A stretch of DNA of 61,701 bases from Polyangiaceae bacterium (GTDB taxonomy: Bacteria; Myxococcota_A; Polyangia; Polyangiales; Polyangiaceae). Shown piece after piece: positions 1-8,762 of this stretch. The first letter of the stretch is position 1, and each line of letters starts with the position of its first letter. The translations under genes and the position numbers were made by a program. The stretch lies in the NCBI GenBank assembly GCA_025937895.1, contig JAICQL010000019.1:1-61701 (forward strand), given 5' to 3'. The notes below the pieces were generated by a model that saw only the letters and a list, made by a program, of their open reading frames with translations, did not search any database and was not told where the DNA came from.

Positions 1-31
1 CGCGCTGATCCCCTTCCCCCCAGGAACCGCC

Positions 32-1714
32 ATGACCCAACCCGCCATCCGCGAGCCCGACAGCGAGCCCAGCTCGATCGATACGAGTCACACGCGCCTG
101 AGCTCGGGGGCGGGGCTGGTGAGCCCCCCGCAGCTCTCCGCGCACAACATGAGCAAGCGCTTCGGCGCGCTGACAGCGCTGGACGGCGTGTCGTTCCGGC
201 TGCAGCCGGGCAGCGTGCACGCGCTGCTGGGCGAAAACGGCGCGGGCAAGAGCACGCTGGTCAAGTGCATCATGGGCTTCTACCGCGCCGACCAGGGGCA
301 GGTGCTGGTGGGCGACTCGGAGGTGCACGTCACCAGCCCCAGGGACGCACGCGCGCTGGGCATCGGCATGGTCTACCAGCACTTCACCCTGGTCGAGAAC
401 ATGACCGTCGCCGAGAACCTGGTGATGGCACGCGCGCAGCTGCCGGCGATCCTCGACTGGAAGGCAGAGCACGCCGCGATCGACGCCTTCATGGAGCGCA
501 TGCCCTTTCGCATCCCGCCCCGGCGCGGGGTGCGGCAGCTGGCCGCAGGCGAGAAGCAGAAGCTGGAGATCCTCAAGCAGCTGTACCTGGACAGCCGCAT
601 CATCATTCTGGACGAGCCGACCAGCGTGCTCACGCCCCGCGAGGCGGACGACGTGCTGGGCATGTTGCGTGGACTGGTCGAGCAGGGCCGGCTGAGCGTG
701 GCCATGATCACGCACAAATTCCGCGAGGTGATGGCCTTTGCGGATGAGGTGACGGTGCTCCGCCGCGGCAAGCTGGCGGGCACCGGCCGGGCCAGCGAGC
801 TCTCCGCGCAGCAGCTGGCGGAGCTGATGGTGGGCACGGAGCCGCCGCGCGCCTCGCTGACGCGCAGCGTGCGGACGGAGCGGGCGGCGCCGGTGCTCGA
901 GCTCGTGGACCTGCACGCGGCCGACGACATCGGCCTGCCCGTGCTCGAGGGCGTCAACCTGACGGTGAGCCCCGGCGAGATCGTCGGGGTGGCGGGCGTC
1001 TCCGGCAACGGGCAGGACGAGCTGGTGGAGGTGCTGGCCGGGCAGCGCGTGCCGCTGAGGGGCGCCTTGCGGGTCAACGGCAAGCCTTATACCCCCGTGC
1101 GCGCTCAGATCCGGCAGCAGCGCGTGCGCTTGCTGCCCGAGGCTCCGCTGCGCAACGCCTGCGTGGCCCAGATGTCGGTCGCCGAGAACATGGCCTTCCG
1201 CTCCTTCGACGAGCCGCCCTACTGCCGCGGTGGCTGGCTGCTGCAGACCTCGCGCATGCGCCAGCGCGCACAGGCAGCGATCGCGGAGTACGGCATCAAG
1301 GCGCCCTCTCCCGACGCGCCCATCGGCGCGCTGTCGGGCGGTAACGTGCAGCGCGCGGTGCTGGCGCGCGAGCTGGGGGAAGAGGCGGCGGTGCTGGTGG
1401 CCGCCAACCCGTGCTTCGGGCTGGACTTCGCAGCCGTGAGCGAGATCCACACACGCATCGTGCGCGCGCGCGAGGCGGGCACGGCGGTACTGCTGGTGAG
1501 CGCGGATCTGGATGAGATCTTCGCGCTCTCCGACCGCATCGTGGTGATGAGCGAGGGTCGCATCGTGTACGAGTGCGAGGCCAGCTCCGCCGATCTGCGT
1601 CAGATCGGTGAGCACATGGCCGGGCACGGCGCCGAGCCAGCTCGAACGGCAGCGCCCGGCAGCTCACCCACCGCCGCAGCCGACGGCGCGGCAGCCAGCG
1701 CTGCCGGAGGCTGA
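32..1714 (+). CDS. ABC transporter ATP-binding protein, two NBDs (BMP/nucleoside or sugar type)
   Basis: This is a 560-residue double ATPase of the RbsA/MglA/YufO family, which drives uptake of nucleosides or sugars through a permease pair that is not in the window. NBD1 has a full Walker A (GENGAGKS, residues 67-74), an LAAGEKQ signature and Walker B ending in LDEPTS. NBD2 has an intact LSGGNVQ signature, but its Walker A is GVSGNGQ without the lysine and its Walker B region reads NPCFGLDF. A degenerate second site is usual for this family. The last 30 or so residues are Ala/Gly-rich. The ATG at 32 is the first start after the window edge. Partner permease and BMP lipoprotein genes may lie left of the window. 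The nucleoside assignment is an inference; the ABC fold is certain. Confidence 0.9.
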   Translation: MTQPAIREPDSEPSSIDTSHTRLSSGAGLVSPPQLSAHNMSKRFGALTALDGVSFRLQPGSVHALLGENGAGKSTLVKCIMGFYRADQGQVLVGDSEVHVTSPRDARALGIGMVYQHFTLVENMTVAENLVMARAQLPAILDWKAEHAAIDAFMERMPFRIPPRRGVRQLAAGEKQKLEILKQLYLDSRIIILDEPTSVLTPREADDVLGMLRGLVEQGRLSVAMITHKFREVMAFADEVTVLRRGKLAGTGRASELSAQQLAELMVGTEPPRASLTRSVRTERAAPVLELVDLHAADDIGLPVLEGVNLTVSPGEIVGVAGVSGNGQDELVEVLAGQRVPLRGALRVNGKPYTPVRAQIRQQRVRLLPEAPLRNACVAQMSVAENMAFRSFDEPPYCRGGWLLQTSRMRQRAQAAIAEYGIKAPSPDAPIGALSGGNVQRAVLARELGEEAAVLVAANPCFGLDFAAVSEIHTRIVRAREAGTAVLLVSADLDEIFALSDRIVVMSEGRIVYECEASSADLRQIGEHMAGHGAEPARTAAPGSSPTAAADGAAASAAGG

Positions 1715-1802
1715 GCCCGCAGCGCCGCCCTCATGGGCGGGATGCGCAGGCGGCTCGCGGCCACCTGCGCTGGGTCCCATCCCAGACAGGGCTCACTGAG
1801 CG

Positions 1803-2243
1803 CTATGCGCGAGCATGCAGCTGGCGCTTGAGCGTGCTCATCGCCTGGTGCGTGCGCAGCTGCTCCGGGATGAGCTGCTGCTGCACGAAGGTGCGTGCGT
1901 CCGGCTCCAGCTTGGGTGCGTCGCGACGGTAGTCGTCACGGCCGTGATCTTCACCCTCTTCCAGCGCCGCGATGGCTGCCTTCTCGCCGAATAGCTTGGC
2001 GCCGCCCTCCATCAGTCGTGCAAATGCGCCCCAGGGGCCGGAGCTTTGTGCCGGTTCGCCTCCGCGACTCTGAATCTCGCCGCTCAGCCATGCAACACGC
2101 TGCTCGTGCGAGCGCAAGCACTCGGCCAGTGTGCTCGCCTCTGGTTTATCGCCCAGCTTCTCGAGAGCTTGGCGGTAGGTCTCCACCGCGGAAATTTCGC
2201 CACGCAGGAACGAGTTCAGCGTGTCAATCGTGTCGTGGGTCAT
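1803..2243 (-). CDS. PA2169-like four-helix-bundle protein (DUF2383)
   Basis: This is a 146-residue, almost entirely helical soluble protein. The N-terminal pattern (DTIDTLNSFLRGEISAVETY) and the later helix with the RDDYRRDAPKLEPDAR segment match the ferritin-like DUF2383/PA2169 family. That family is common in proteobacteria and is linked loosely to stress; its biochemical role is unknown. A strong Shine-Dalgarno (AGGAGG, six bases before the ATG) fixes the start. It is transcribed away from the FHA gene to its right and faces the ABC ATPase gene. No metal ligands can be assigned with confidence. Confidence 0.75.
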   Translation of the reverse strand: MTHDTIDTLNSFLRGEISAVETYRQALEKLGDKPEASTLAECLRSHEQRVAWLSGEIQSRGGEPAQSSGPWGAFARLMEGGAKLFGEKAAIAALEEGEDHGRDDYRRDAPKLEPDARTFVQQQLIPEQLRTHQAMSTLKRQLHARA

Positions 2244-2569
2244 TCGATGCCTCCTTTCCTGCTCTGAGCGAGCAAGATCGAGGCCATCTGCTCGTCGGTA
2301 GGCCTCGCTCAGGTGGAACCATTTCTGACGGCGCGTTGTCGCAATCCAGGCCCCCGCCTAGCATGAAGTGGAGGCGAGCGCCCACTGCAGCCCCGTACAT
2401 CGCCTGCGTCACCCAATGCGGTGGCAAGTCGCAGCCCCGCCGCCAGCCTGCTCCAGCCTTGGCGGGAACGGGGTCCGAGCACGTGGGCGAGCGAGCCACC
2501 CCCACCCACGCACCTGGCGCTGCCTCATGGCTCGAGGCCCAGGCGGTGATAGATTTCAAAGAACGAGCC
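2244..2569. other. Intergenic stretch between DUF2383 gene and FHA gene
   Basis: About 326 bp separate two divergent genes. The plus-strand frame of the FHA gene stays open through the whole interval, but the encoded residues are Pro/Ala/Arg-rich, with no domain and no good ribosome binding site. I treat it as the shared promoter region. The minus-strand Shine-Dalgarno of the DUF2383 gene sits at its left edge. No hairpin or operator stood out. Confidence 0.4.
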
Positions 2570-3193
2570 GTGGCAGAGCTGATCTTGACCCTGCGCGAGC
2601 GCGAGCTCGCACGATTCGCGATCGCGACCCTACGCACCACCATCGGACGCGATCCGAGCTGTGACGTGGTGATCGACAACGCCGGCATCTCGCGCTTGCA
2701 CAGCACCATCGAGGTGGTGGGCGACAGCTTCGTGCTGCGTGACTGCGGCAGTCAAAACGGCATGACCCTCAACGGTGAGCCCTGTCGCGAGGCGCGCCTC
2801 GTGGACGGCGACACCATCGGCCTCAACAAGTTCCTGCTGCGCTTCTCCAACGCCGAGCTGGCGGTGCCAGACAACCTAGAGGCACAGCCCGCAAGCCCTC
2901 AGGCGGAGCGCCCCAAAGACGTGCAGCGCACCGTGCACCTGGGCGCCGCCGCCGCTCAGGCACTGGCCGAGCGCGCCAAGGAGCAGATCGCCCGCCAGCG
3001 TGCCCTGCGCGCCGCCCGCGGCGACGAGTCCCTGGCCCCCGATCAGCAGGTCATCAAGCCCGTCGAGCGCACCCCAGTGCGCCGGCAAGACGACGACGAG
3101 CCCGAAGAGGGCGTGGGCTCCCGAGTGCTGCTGGTCAGCTGCGTGCTGATGAGCATCGCGCTCGTGGCGAGCGTGTATACATTCTTGCTCTGA
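2570..3193 (+). CDS. FHA-domain protein with C-terminal membrane anchor
   Basis: With the GTG start at 2570 this is a 207-residue protein. Residues 1 to about 95 form an FHA phosphothreonine-binding domain: the strand MAELILTL, then TIGRDPSCDVVI, GISRLHSTI, GSQNGMTLNGE and a final FLLRF. The Arg, Ser, His and Asn needed for phosphopeptide binding are all present. A charged linker (about 100-180) follows, then one hydrophobic segment (VLLVSCVLMSIALVASVYTFLL) that ends the protein, so it is probably tail-anchored with the FHA domain in the cytoplasm. A GTG at 2546 is an alternative start; neither has a strong Shine-Dalgarno. FHA proteins read Ser/Thr kinase output; no kinase gene is nearby. Confidence 0.8.
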   Translation: MAELILTLRERELARFAIATLRTTIGRDPSCDVVIDNAGISRLHSTIEVVGDSFVLRDCGSQNGMTLNGEPCREARLVDGDTIGLNKFLLRFSNAELAVPDNLEAQPASPQAERPKDVQRTVHLGAAAAQALAERAKEQIARQRALRAARGDESLAPDQQVIKPVERTPVRRQDDDEPEEGVGSRVLLVSCVLMSIALVASVYTFLL

Positions 3194-3200
3194 GGCTGGT

Positions 3201-3236
3201 CCCCAGCCACGAAGCAATCCCCAGCCACGAAGCAAT
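3201..3236. repeat. 18-bp direct repeat, two copies
   Basis: CCCCAGCCACGAAGCAAT occurs twice in perfect tandem (3201-3218 and 3219-3236), exactly between the stop codons of two convergent genes. Just before it, GGCTGG and CCAGCC (around 3194-3206) can form a six-pair hairpin with a three-base loop. No T-run follows, so a terminator role is unproven. Confidence 0.7.
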
Positions 3237-3238
3237 CC

Positions 3239-5476
3239 TCAGCGCGCCTTGCCCATATCCGCAAGAATGCGCGCGGCCTCGTCCACCCAGAGATCACGGG
3301 CGAGCTCGTCCTTCCAGCGCTCGCTGCGCCGCCGCGTGCGCGAGGCGGGGGCGGGCGCTGATGGTGGCGCTGGTGATGCGGAGAGCGCGCTGACTTCCAG
3401 CAGTGGCTTCTGCTCACGGTCCTTCGGGTCGAGCGCCTCGAGCTCTGCCTTGGAGCGCTGGTAATCCGCCTGCCAGGCGTCGCGGGCCACCGGCTTCAGG
3501 GTTGCCTCCTTGCGCGCCTCCATGATCTTGGTGAACCTGGCCACGGCGGCGAAATCAGGGTTTGCGCTGGTACGCGCGGTGCTGGCCGCGGCCAGCTCGG
3601 GCAACTGCCAGGCGTGGGGCACCTTGGTGAACGGCGCCGGGGCAATCGTCGACCAGGGAATGGCGTGCGGCAGCGTGCGCTCACCCGATTCCACGAACGA
3701 GGTCGGATCGGGCAGCAAGACGTCGGGCACCACCCCCTTCAGCTGCGTGGAGCCGCCGCTCACGCGGAAGTACTCCTGGATGGTCACCTTGTACACGCCG
3801 AGTGGCTCGCCCCTGGTCCTCAGCTGGCGATCGAGGTCGATCACGGCTTGCACGGTGCCTTTGCCATGCGTCGCGCTCGAGCCCACCACCACCGCGCGCT
3901 CGTAGTCCTGCAGCGCACCGGCCACGATCTCTGCTGCAGAGGCACAGAAGCGATCGACCAGGACGACGACGTTGCCAGCAAACGCGACCTGCGGATCCTT
4001 GTCCCTGAGCACCTCCACGTCGCCCCTGCCGTTCTTGGTCTGGACGACAGGCCCCTCCTTGACGAAGAGCCCCGTGATGTCACGGGCGTGGCTGAGCAAG
4101 CCGCCGCCATTTCCACGCAGATCCAGGAGCAGTGACGTGACCTTCTTCTCGTTGAGCTGCCTCAGAAGCGCGCGCACGTCGTCGGTAGCATTACGCTCGC
4201 GCGGATTGCCGGGCTCGCCATAGAAGCTCGGCAGCTGCACGTAGCCGATGTCGCCACTCTGCTTGGTCTTCAAGACCGCGCCGCGCGCGTACGCGGCCTC
4301 GATGCGGATCACGTCGCGCGTGATGGAGATGGTCTCCAGCCTGTCGTCTGCCTTCTTCACGGTGAGAAGAACGACGGTGCCCTTCTCGCCGCGGATCATG
4401 CTCACGACCTTGCCGATCGGCATGTCCATCACGCCCACGGGCTCCTTGCCCTCCTGCGCGACGGCCAGGATGAGATCACCGATCTCGAGCTGCCCTTGCT
4501 GCCATGCTGCGCCGCCCGGCACGAGATCGTTCACGACGATGTAGTGCTCCTGCTCGCGCAAGGTCGCTCCGATGCCTTCGAGCCGCCCGGTGAGCGCGAT
4601 GTCCAGCTCCGCCTCCGCCGCGGGGGGCAGGTAGTTGGTGTGTGGATCAAAGGCCGCATTCAACGCGTTGATAAACGACTGCGCCGGCTCCAAAGGATCG
4701 AGGTCGTCGAGTCGGGTGAACTGGGTGGCATAGCGCGTGGCCAGCTCCTTCTGAGCCTTGTCGCGCCGCCCCTCGAACGTCGCAGGAATCTCGCCGAGCG
4801 CCTGGGCGGCCGCTGCATCGCGCTTGGCGTCGTCCGTCTCCTCGGCCTTGGTAGCCGCCTTCGGCTGTGTGCGCCGCGCCAGCACCTCCTCCAGCTGCTG
4901 GGTTCTTTCCAGCACTTGCAGCTCGAGCACGCTGCGCCAGCGCGCGGCCAGCTCTGCCTCGGACTTGCAGAAGCCGCGCTTCTTTGGGTCCGTCTCGAAC
5001 AACTCGGAGGTCGTGAAGGCGAGCGGTGCGGCGAGCGTGCGGGCCACCAGCTCGGCAACTACCCTCCGGCGCTGCGCCAGCAGCGCGAAGGCCCTTCGCC
5101 CCAGGGCCAGATCCCCTGCGCGGAGCTCGTCGTCCAGGGCCGACTCGAAGCGGGAGAGCCGCTGCACATCGCCCTCGAGCAGCAGGAGCTTTGCTCCGTC
5201 GATGTCCTCGAGCAGGCGCTGAAACGCTTCCCGGGAGACACCATCGTCGATGGCTCTGGCACGGACATGCTCCTCGCCCAGCAGAGCGCCGGCGGCCCTG
5301 GCGAGCAGCCCCTCCCGGGGATCCCGCGGCAGCTCGGCGAGCGGCGGCTCGGCCGCTGGGGTGGGCTCGCCCGCGTTGGGAGTGGACGGCGGGGGCGCAA
5401 GCGCGGGCAGTGAATCCGTGCCGTTGGGTGAGCGGCACGAGAGCACGAGCGCAAGAAGCACGACGAAGCGGCGCAT
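3239..5476 (-). CDS. S41 tail-specific protease, Prc/Tsp family, lipoprotein
   Basis: This is a 745-residue periplasmic protease. The start at 5476 is chosen because it gives a typical lipoprotein signal (MRRFVVLLALVLSC, lipid Cys at 14); the upstream extension is Pro/Ala-rich and unlikely. A PDZ domain (GGAAWQQGQLEIGDLILAV, about residues 325-400) precedes the S41 catalytic core. That core contains a Ser in CASAAEI (Ser513) and a Lys in HGKGTVQ (Lys539), the same Ser/Lys dyad and spacing as E. coli Prc. The C-terminal third resembles the Prc-specific DUF3340 region. Prc trims or degrades periplasmic and lipoprotein substrates from their C-termini. It ends convergently with the FHA gene. Family assignment is firm; the substrate is unknown. 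Confidence 0.9.
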   Translation of the reverse strand: MRRFVVLLALVLSCRSPNGTDSLPALAPPPSTPNAGEPTPAAEPPLAELPRDPREGLLARAAGALLGEEHVRARAIDDGVSREAFQRLLEDIDGAKLLLLEGDVQRLSRFESALDDELRAGDLALGRRAFALLAQRRRVVAELVARTLAAPLAFTTSELFETDPKKRGFCKSEAELAARWRSVLELQVLERTQQLEEVLARRTQPKAATKAEETDDAKRDAAAAQALGEIPATFEGRRDKAQKELATRYATQFTRLDDLDPLEPAQSFINALNAAFDPHTNYLPPAAEAELDIALTGRLEGIGATLREQEHYIVVNDLVPGGAAWQQGQLEIGDLILAVAQEGKEPVGVMDMPIGKVVSMIRGEKGTVVLLTVKKADDRLETISITRDVIRIEAAYARGAVLKTKQSGDIGYVQLPSFYGEPGNPRERNATDDVRALLRQLNEKKVTSLLLDLRGNGGGLLSHARDITGLFVKEGPVVQTKNGRGDVEVLRDKDPQVAFAGNVVVLVDRFCASAAEIVAGALQDYERAVVVGSSATHGKGTVQAVIDLDRQLRTRGEPLGVYKVTIQEYFRVSGGSTQLKGVVPDVLLPDPTSFVESGERTLPHAIPWSTIAPAPFTKVPHAWQLPELAAASTARTSANPDFAAVARFTKIMEARKEATLKPVARDAWQADYQRSKAELEALDPKDREQKPLLEVSALSASPAPPSAPAPASRTRRRSERWKDELARDLWVDEAARILADMGKAR

Positions 5477-5663
5477 CGATGCAACGTAGCACTCGGCTCG
5501 CAGACGCCGCCGCACGTTTTTGCAGCTGTCCGGAGTGGAGCCGTGGTCCGCTGGCTGGCGCGGCCCATGGCCCACGCGGGCCGGGCCCGGCGCGGGCTGC
5601 TGCCCTGGCGCGGACGGCTCGCTCGCGGTCACGAGCGACAGCAGCTCGATCGGCGTCAGCGGA

Positions 5664-5984
5664 TCAATTCAGCCAGCGCGCGCCGCGCGCCCGTCGCGGC
5701 ACGGCTGCGGCCGGCGACCACCCGTCCATCTTGCGCAACAGCTCTGCCACCAGTGCACGAATGCGCTGGACCATGGCGCGCAGCTCGTCTTCGTCAGCGG
5801 GCGTGATCTCGAACCACTCCAGCCGCGCCGACTCCACTGCCGCTATGGCGCGCTGCAGACCGGTGAAGGCGGCGCGGACGCCCGCCAGCGACTGGCGCCG
5901 CTCGCTCGCCAGCGCGTGCTCTGCGCACTCGACGGCGTGCTGGAGAGAGCGGCGGAGCTCGGCGCTGGATTGTGGCTTGTGCAT
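5664..5984 (-). CDS. Small helical hypothetical protein
   Basis: This is a 106-residue protein, almost all helical, with regular heptad-like spacing (ADEDELRAMVQRIRALVAEL) and no signal peptide or membrane segment. I recognise no family. Codon use and the charged helical composition fit a real gene, and it lies between two minus-strand genes with the same orientation. There is no convincing Shine-Dalgarno. The Arg-rich last 15 residues are atypical and the true C-terminus could be questioned. Confidence 0.5.
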   Translation of the reverse strand: MHKPQSSAELRRSLQHAVECAEHALASERRQSLAGVRAAFTGLQRAIAAVESARLEWFEITPADEDELRAMVQRIRALVAELLRKMDGWSPAAAVPRRARGARWLN

Positions 5985-6119
5985 CGCGAAAGGGAGCCAG
6001 CTCCGGAGCGGAGCTCGCGAGCCCGTCTACTATGCGGCAGGCCGCGCCAACACATTCACCCCCAACGTGAGGAACCAAGGTAAACGCGGCGCGCACATCA
6101 GGCCGCGCTCGCCGCCGGG

Positions 6120-6998
6120 TTAACACGAGCGCGGCGCCGGAAACCCGCGCAAGAAGTTGGCGCTGAAGTGGATCACCGGGGGAGCATCGAGGATGCGCCG
6201 GTGGCCAAGGCCACATGTCTCCATCAGCCGCGCGCTGCGCCAGCCACTGGTGAGCTGCCGGCTATGACGGATGGCTACCCTGCGATCGAGCACGTCATGC
6301 ACGATCAGCGCGGGTAGCGCGGGCGTGATCTCGCTCAGGCTGGCGTCGCGCCGGGTGAGGCCAACGCGCTGCTCCAGCCGCCGCATCAAGAGCTCCTCGG
6401 CCTGGCCCCGCGCGCCATGAGCTCGGGCAAAACGGCGCACGGTGAGCTCGAACGAGGGCTCCGGCGCGATCGCCACGACCCCGGCTGCATCCAGGCCCCG
6501 GGCAGCGCACAGCAGCGCGGTGAGCCCCCCGAGGCCGTGCCCCAGCAGGCCGTGTATCGGCCCGAGCTGAGTGGCCACCTGCGCCGTCGTGTCCAGAAAT
6601 TCATTCAGGTCACTGGTGAGCCCCGGAGCTTGCCCGTGTGCGGGCATGTCGAACAGCGCCACGCGCAAGCCGGCGCTGGCCAGCCCCTGGGCGAACCGCG
6701 CCAGCTGCGAGCAGCCACTCTGCCAGTCGTGCAGTAGCAACACCAGCGGACCCTGCCCCAGCAGGTGCACGCGCAGGTGCCGCTTGCCAGCATAGACCAC
6801 CTCCAGGCCGGCGCCCGGCGGAGGCTCGAAGGGCTCCACTCGCTGGCGTGGCGCCACGAATAGCTCGGCCAGCACCAGCGCCGCCAGGCGCGGCCAGTGC
6901 CGGACGAGCCAGTGCGCGCCCGGAGCGGCGCCGCCGTCACGCGGCTGCAGCGAACGAACGGTCGTGCTTTTTTGTAGCGAAAAGTCCGGCGTGTGCAT
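6120..6998 (-). CDS. Alpha/beta-hydrolase-fold protein lacking the serine nucleophile
   Basis: This is a 292-residue protein starting at ATG 6998 (the longer frame to 7322 overlaps the TetR gene and is junk-like). A hydrophobic helix near residues 30-45 may anchor it. The alpha/beta hydrolase pattern is clear: LVLLLHDW (oxyanion strand), FDMPAHGQ, the elbow LLGHGLGGLTAL, a late Asp in HDVLDRR and a late His in GLGHRRI. The elbow reads G-H-G-L-G, so the usual Ser is Gly (codon GGC, near 6536). Either it is a non-catalytic relative or it uses other chemistry. It lies 65 bp downstream of a TetR gene on the same strand and is likely co-transcribed with it. Confidence 0.75.
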   Translation of the reverse strand: MHTPDFSLQKSTTVRSLQPRDGGAAPGAHWLVRHWPRLAALVLAELFVAPRQRVEPFEPPPGAGLEVVYAGKRHLRVHLLGQGPLVLLLHDWQSGCSQLARFAQGLASAGLRVALFDMPAHGQAPGLTSDLNEFLDTTAQVATQLGPIHGLLGHGLGGLTALLCAARGLDAAGVVAIAPEPSFELTVRRFARAHGARGQAEELLMRRLEQRVGLTRRDASLSEITPALPALIVHDVLDRRVAIRHSRQLTSGWRSARLMETCGLGHRRILDAPPVIHFSANFLRGFPAPRSC

Positions 6999-7063
6999 CG
7001 CGGCTCCAGTCGCAGGATCGGGGCGAGCTCCGATCGAAGAAGGCTCAACGGATGAAGAAGCGC

Positions 7064-7738
7064 TCAGACGCGCGCCTCGGCGAGCAGCCGCTCGAAGGAG
7101 CGGCGCGCGTGCGTGAGGGCCTTGCGGTTGCGCAGCAGGCGCGCTTCCAGGTGATACTTGAGCAAGATGGCGTGCAGCTCGTTGGCGAACTGATCCAGGT
7201 CGAGGTCCCGGCGGAACTGGCCCTCCTCCACGCTGATGCGAGCGGCGCGCACCAGGGTCGAGTGCAGCGTCTTGAAGTGCGCCACCACGCGCTCGCGCAC
7301 TGGCCCCTGCCGATCGTCCCACTCGAACGCGCCCGCCATGAACACGCAGCCCCCGCCCGGCAGCTCACGCGAGTGGATCTGCTTCACCCAGTGCTCGAAC
7401 AGGGCCACCAGCCGCGCCTCCCCGCGTGGGGCGCGCACCGCGGGGCGAAAGATGCGTGCGTTGAAATGCTCGGCCGCCACCTCCAGCACGTCCAGGAGCA
7501 GCCGCTCCTTGGAGCGGAAGTGCGCAAACAGCCCACTTTTGGACAGCCCCAGCTCTCGCGCCAGGTCTCCGATGCTGAGCGACTCCAGCCCGACCTGCCC
7601 CGCGAGCTCGAGCGCGCGCGCCATGATGCGAGCGCGGGTGGTCGCCCCCTTGGAGGCCTCGCCCTCGGCGACCCCGCTCCTGGTGAGCTTGCCCCGGATC
7701 GAGGCGGAAGCTGGCGGGCGTTCCGTGCTGGTCAGCAT
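7064..7738 (-). CDS. TetR/AcrR-family transcriptional regulator
   Basis: This is a 224-residue repressor. The N-terminal domain (about residues 32-85) has the TetR helix-turn-helix LSIGDLARELGLSKSGLFAHFRSKERLL. The C-terminal ligand domain (GGCVFMAGAFEWDD and following) is all helical. The ATG at 7738 is preferred over an upstream in-frame TTG at 7774, because a perfect inverted repeat lies at 7752-7765, between the two, exactly where an autoregulatory operator would sit. The following hydrolase gene is the obvious co-regulated target. The ligand is unknown. Confidence 0.88.
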   Translation of the reverse strand: MLTSTERPPASASIRGKLTRSGVAEGEASKGATTRARIMARALELAGQVGLESLSIGDLARELGLSKSGLFAHFRSKERLLLDVLEVAAEHFNARIFRPAVRAPRGEARLVALFEHWVKQIHSRELPGGGCVFMAGAFEWDDRQGPVRERVVAHFKTLHSTLVRAARISVEEGQFRRDLDLDQFANELHAILLKYHLEARLLRNRKALTHARRSFERLLAEARV

Positions 7739-7751
7739 GCCGGTATGAAAT

Positions 7752-7765
7752 AGTACGGGCGTACT
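7752..7765. promoter_or_regulatory. Candidate TetR operator (inverted repeat)
   Basis: AGTACG-GG-CGTACT is a perfect 6-bp inverted repeat with a 2-bp spacer, 14 bases upstream of the preferred TetR start. The size and position match operators of TetR/AcrR-family repressors. Binding by the adjacent regulator is inferred. Confidence 0.55.
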
Positions 7766-7910
7766 TTTCGGCAAGGCGGCGCCCCGTTCCCTGCCTGCAC
7801 CCCCTGGGTGATGACGCAGGGATCATGCCCCCACTCCGGGGTGACAGCAGGATCATGCCCCTTCCCCGCTCGCATGGTGTGCGCGCAAATCGCTGCTAGA
7901 CTGGCCTGGG

Positions 7911-8732
7911 ATGAGGACGTCGCACGCAGCAGTAGCATTGGGCTCGTTGCTCGCACTCTCCACGCAGCACCGGATCGCTACGGCCTGCGTGCTCGAGCCG
8001 ACGCTCCCGCACCACTTGGACGCAACCTTGGCACAGGTCGACACGGCCGCGCCGCGCACGCCTGTAGTTGTCGAGGCGATGGCGTATCGCCGCAGCGGCC
8101 TGACGTGTGGGCAGGACGTGTGCGTGGCGAACAACTGCGGCGACCTCGGCGGTGTCGCGATCGATCTGGAGGCTGGTCGCGATGATCGTACGCCATCCGA
8201 CCGACTTGGTTACCGTTTGGAGCTGGTCGACGGCGAGGTGCCGGAGCAGCTGCGTAGCCTGCTGGGAGTAAACCTCGCAGGTCCCACTCCAGTACGGCTG
8301 CACCTGGCCTTCGATCAGGTGCCCGCCGTCAACGCCACGCTGCGCATCATCGCGCTGGATGAGGCGGGCAACGAGAGCCCCCCCAGCCAGCCCTTCGAGG
8401 TCAGCTTCGACGGCTGCACCCTGGCGGCGACGGGCGACCAGTGCGAGTCGGACTACGATGCGGATGGTGAATATGCCGCACGGCACGCACAGGGCGGAGA
8501 GCTCAGCGCTGGCGCCGGGGTCGCAGAAGGCACCGGGGCCGGCGCCGTTCGCGATGTAGAGCTCCAGCTCCCCACGTCACCCGGCGGGTTCGCTCCGCCC
8601 ACCAGCGGGGTTACCGGCGCATCGGTCGAGCAAGGTGGCTGCTCGCTGCCCAGCTCGCGCCCCGCCAGCGGCTCGGCGCTCGGCGCGCTCGCTGCACTGC
8701 TCGTGGCCGGCTTCGCGCGGCGCTGGCGCTGA
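7911..8732 (+). CDS. Secreted protein with MYXO-CTERM-like sorting tail
   Basis: This is a 273-residue exported protein of unknown function. An N-terminal signal (about residues 1-26, AVALGSLLALS) is followed by a beta-rich region with paired cysteines (LTCGQDVCVANNCGD) and a Fibronectin-III-like stretch (RIIALDEAGNESPPS). The end reads GGCSLPSSRP, then a hydrophobic helix (ALGALAALLVAGFA) and RRWR. That layout of Cys, transmembrane helix and basic tail is the MYXO-CTERM signal of Myxococcota, whose cysteine is processed for surface sorting. This is the best taxonomic marker in the window. The next gene starts 30 bp downstream on the same strand. Confidence 0.72.
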   Translation: MRTSHAAVALGSLLALSTQHRIATACVLEPTLPHHLDATLAQVDTAAPRTPVVVEAMAYRRSGLTCGQDVCVANNCGDLGGVAIDLEAGRDDRTPSDRLGYRLELVDGEVPEQLRSLLGVNLAGPTPVRLHLAFDQVPAVNATLRIIALDEAGNESPPSQPFEVSFDGCTLAATGDQCESDYDADGEYAARHAQGGELSAGAGVAEGTGAGAVRDVELQLPTSPGGFAPPTSGVTGASVEQGGCSLPSSRPASGSALGALAALLVAGFARRWR

Positions 8733-8762
8733 CGGCTCGTAGCTGAGGTCGCTCGGCCTGCC

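Noticed and set aside
5026..6123. A 365-codon plus-strand frame opposite the S41 protease N-terminus
   Set aside because: Arg/Ala/Pro-rich with no domain; it overlaps the protease signal peptide and the small helical gene on the other strand.
6999..7322. N-terminal extension of the serine-less hydrolase
   Set aside because: It would overlap the TetR gene almost completely and is low-complexity; ATG 6998 starts the plausible protein.
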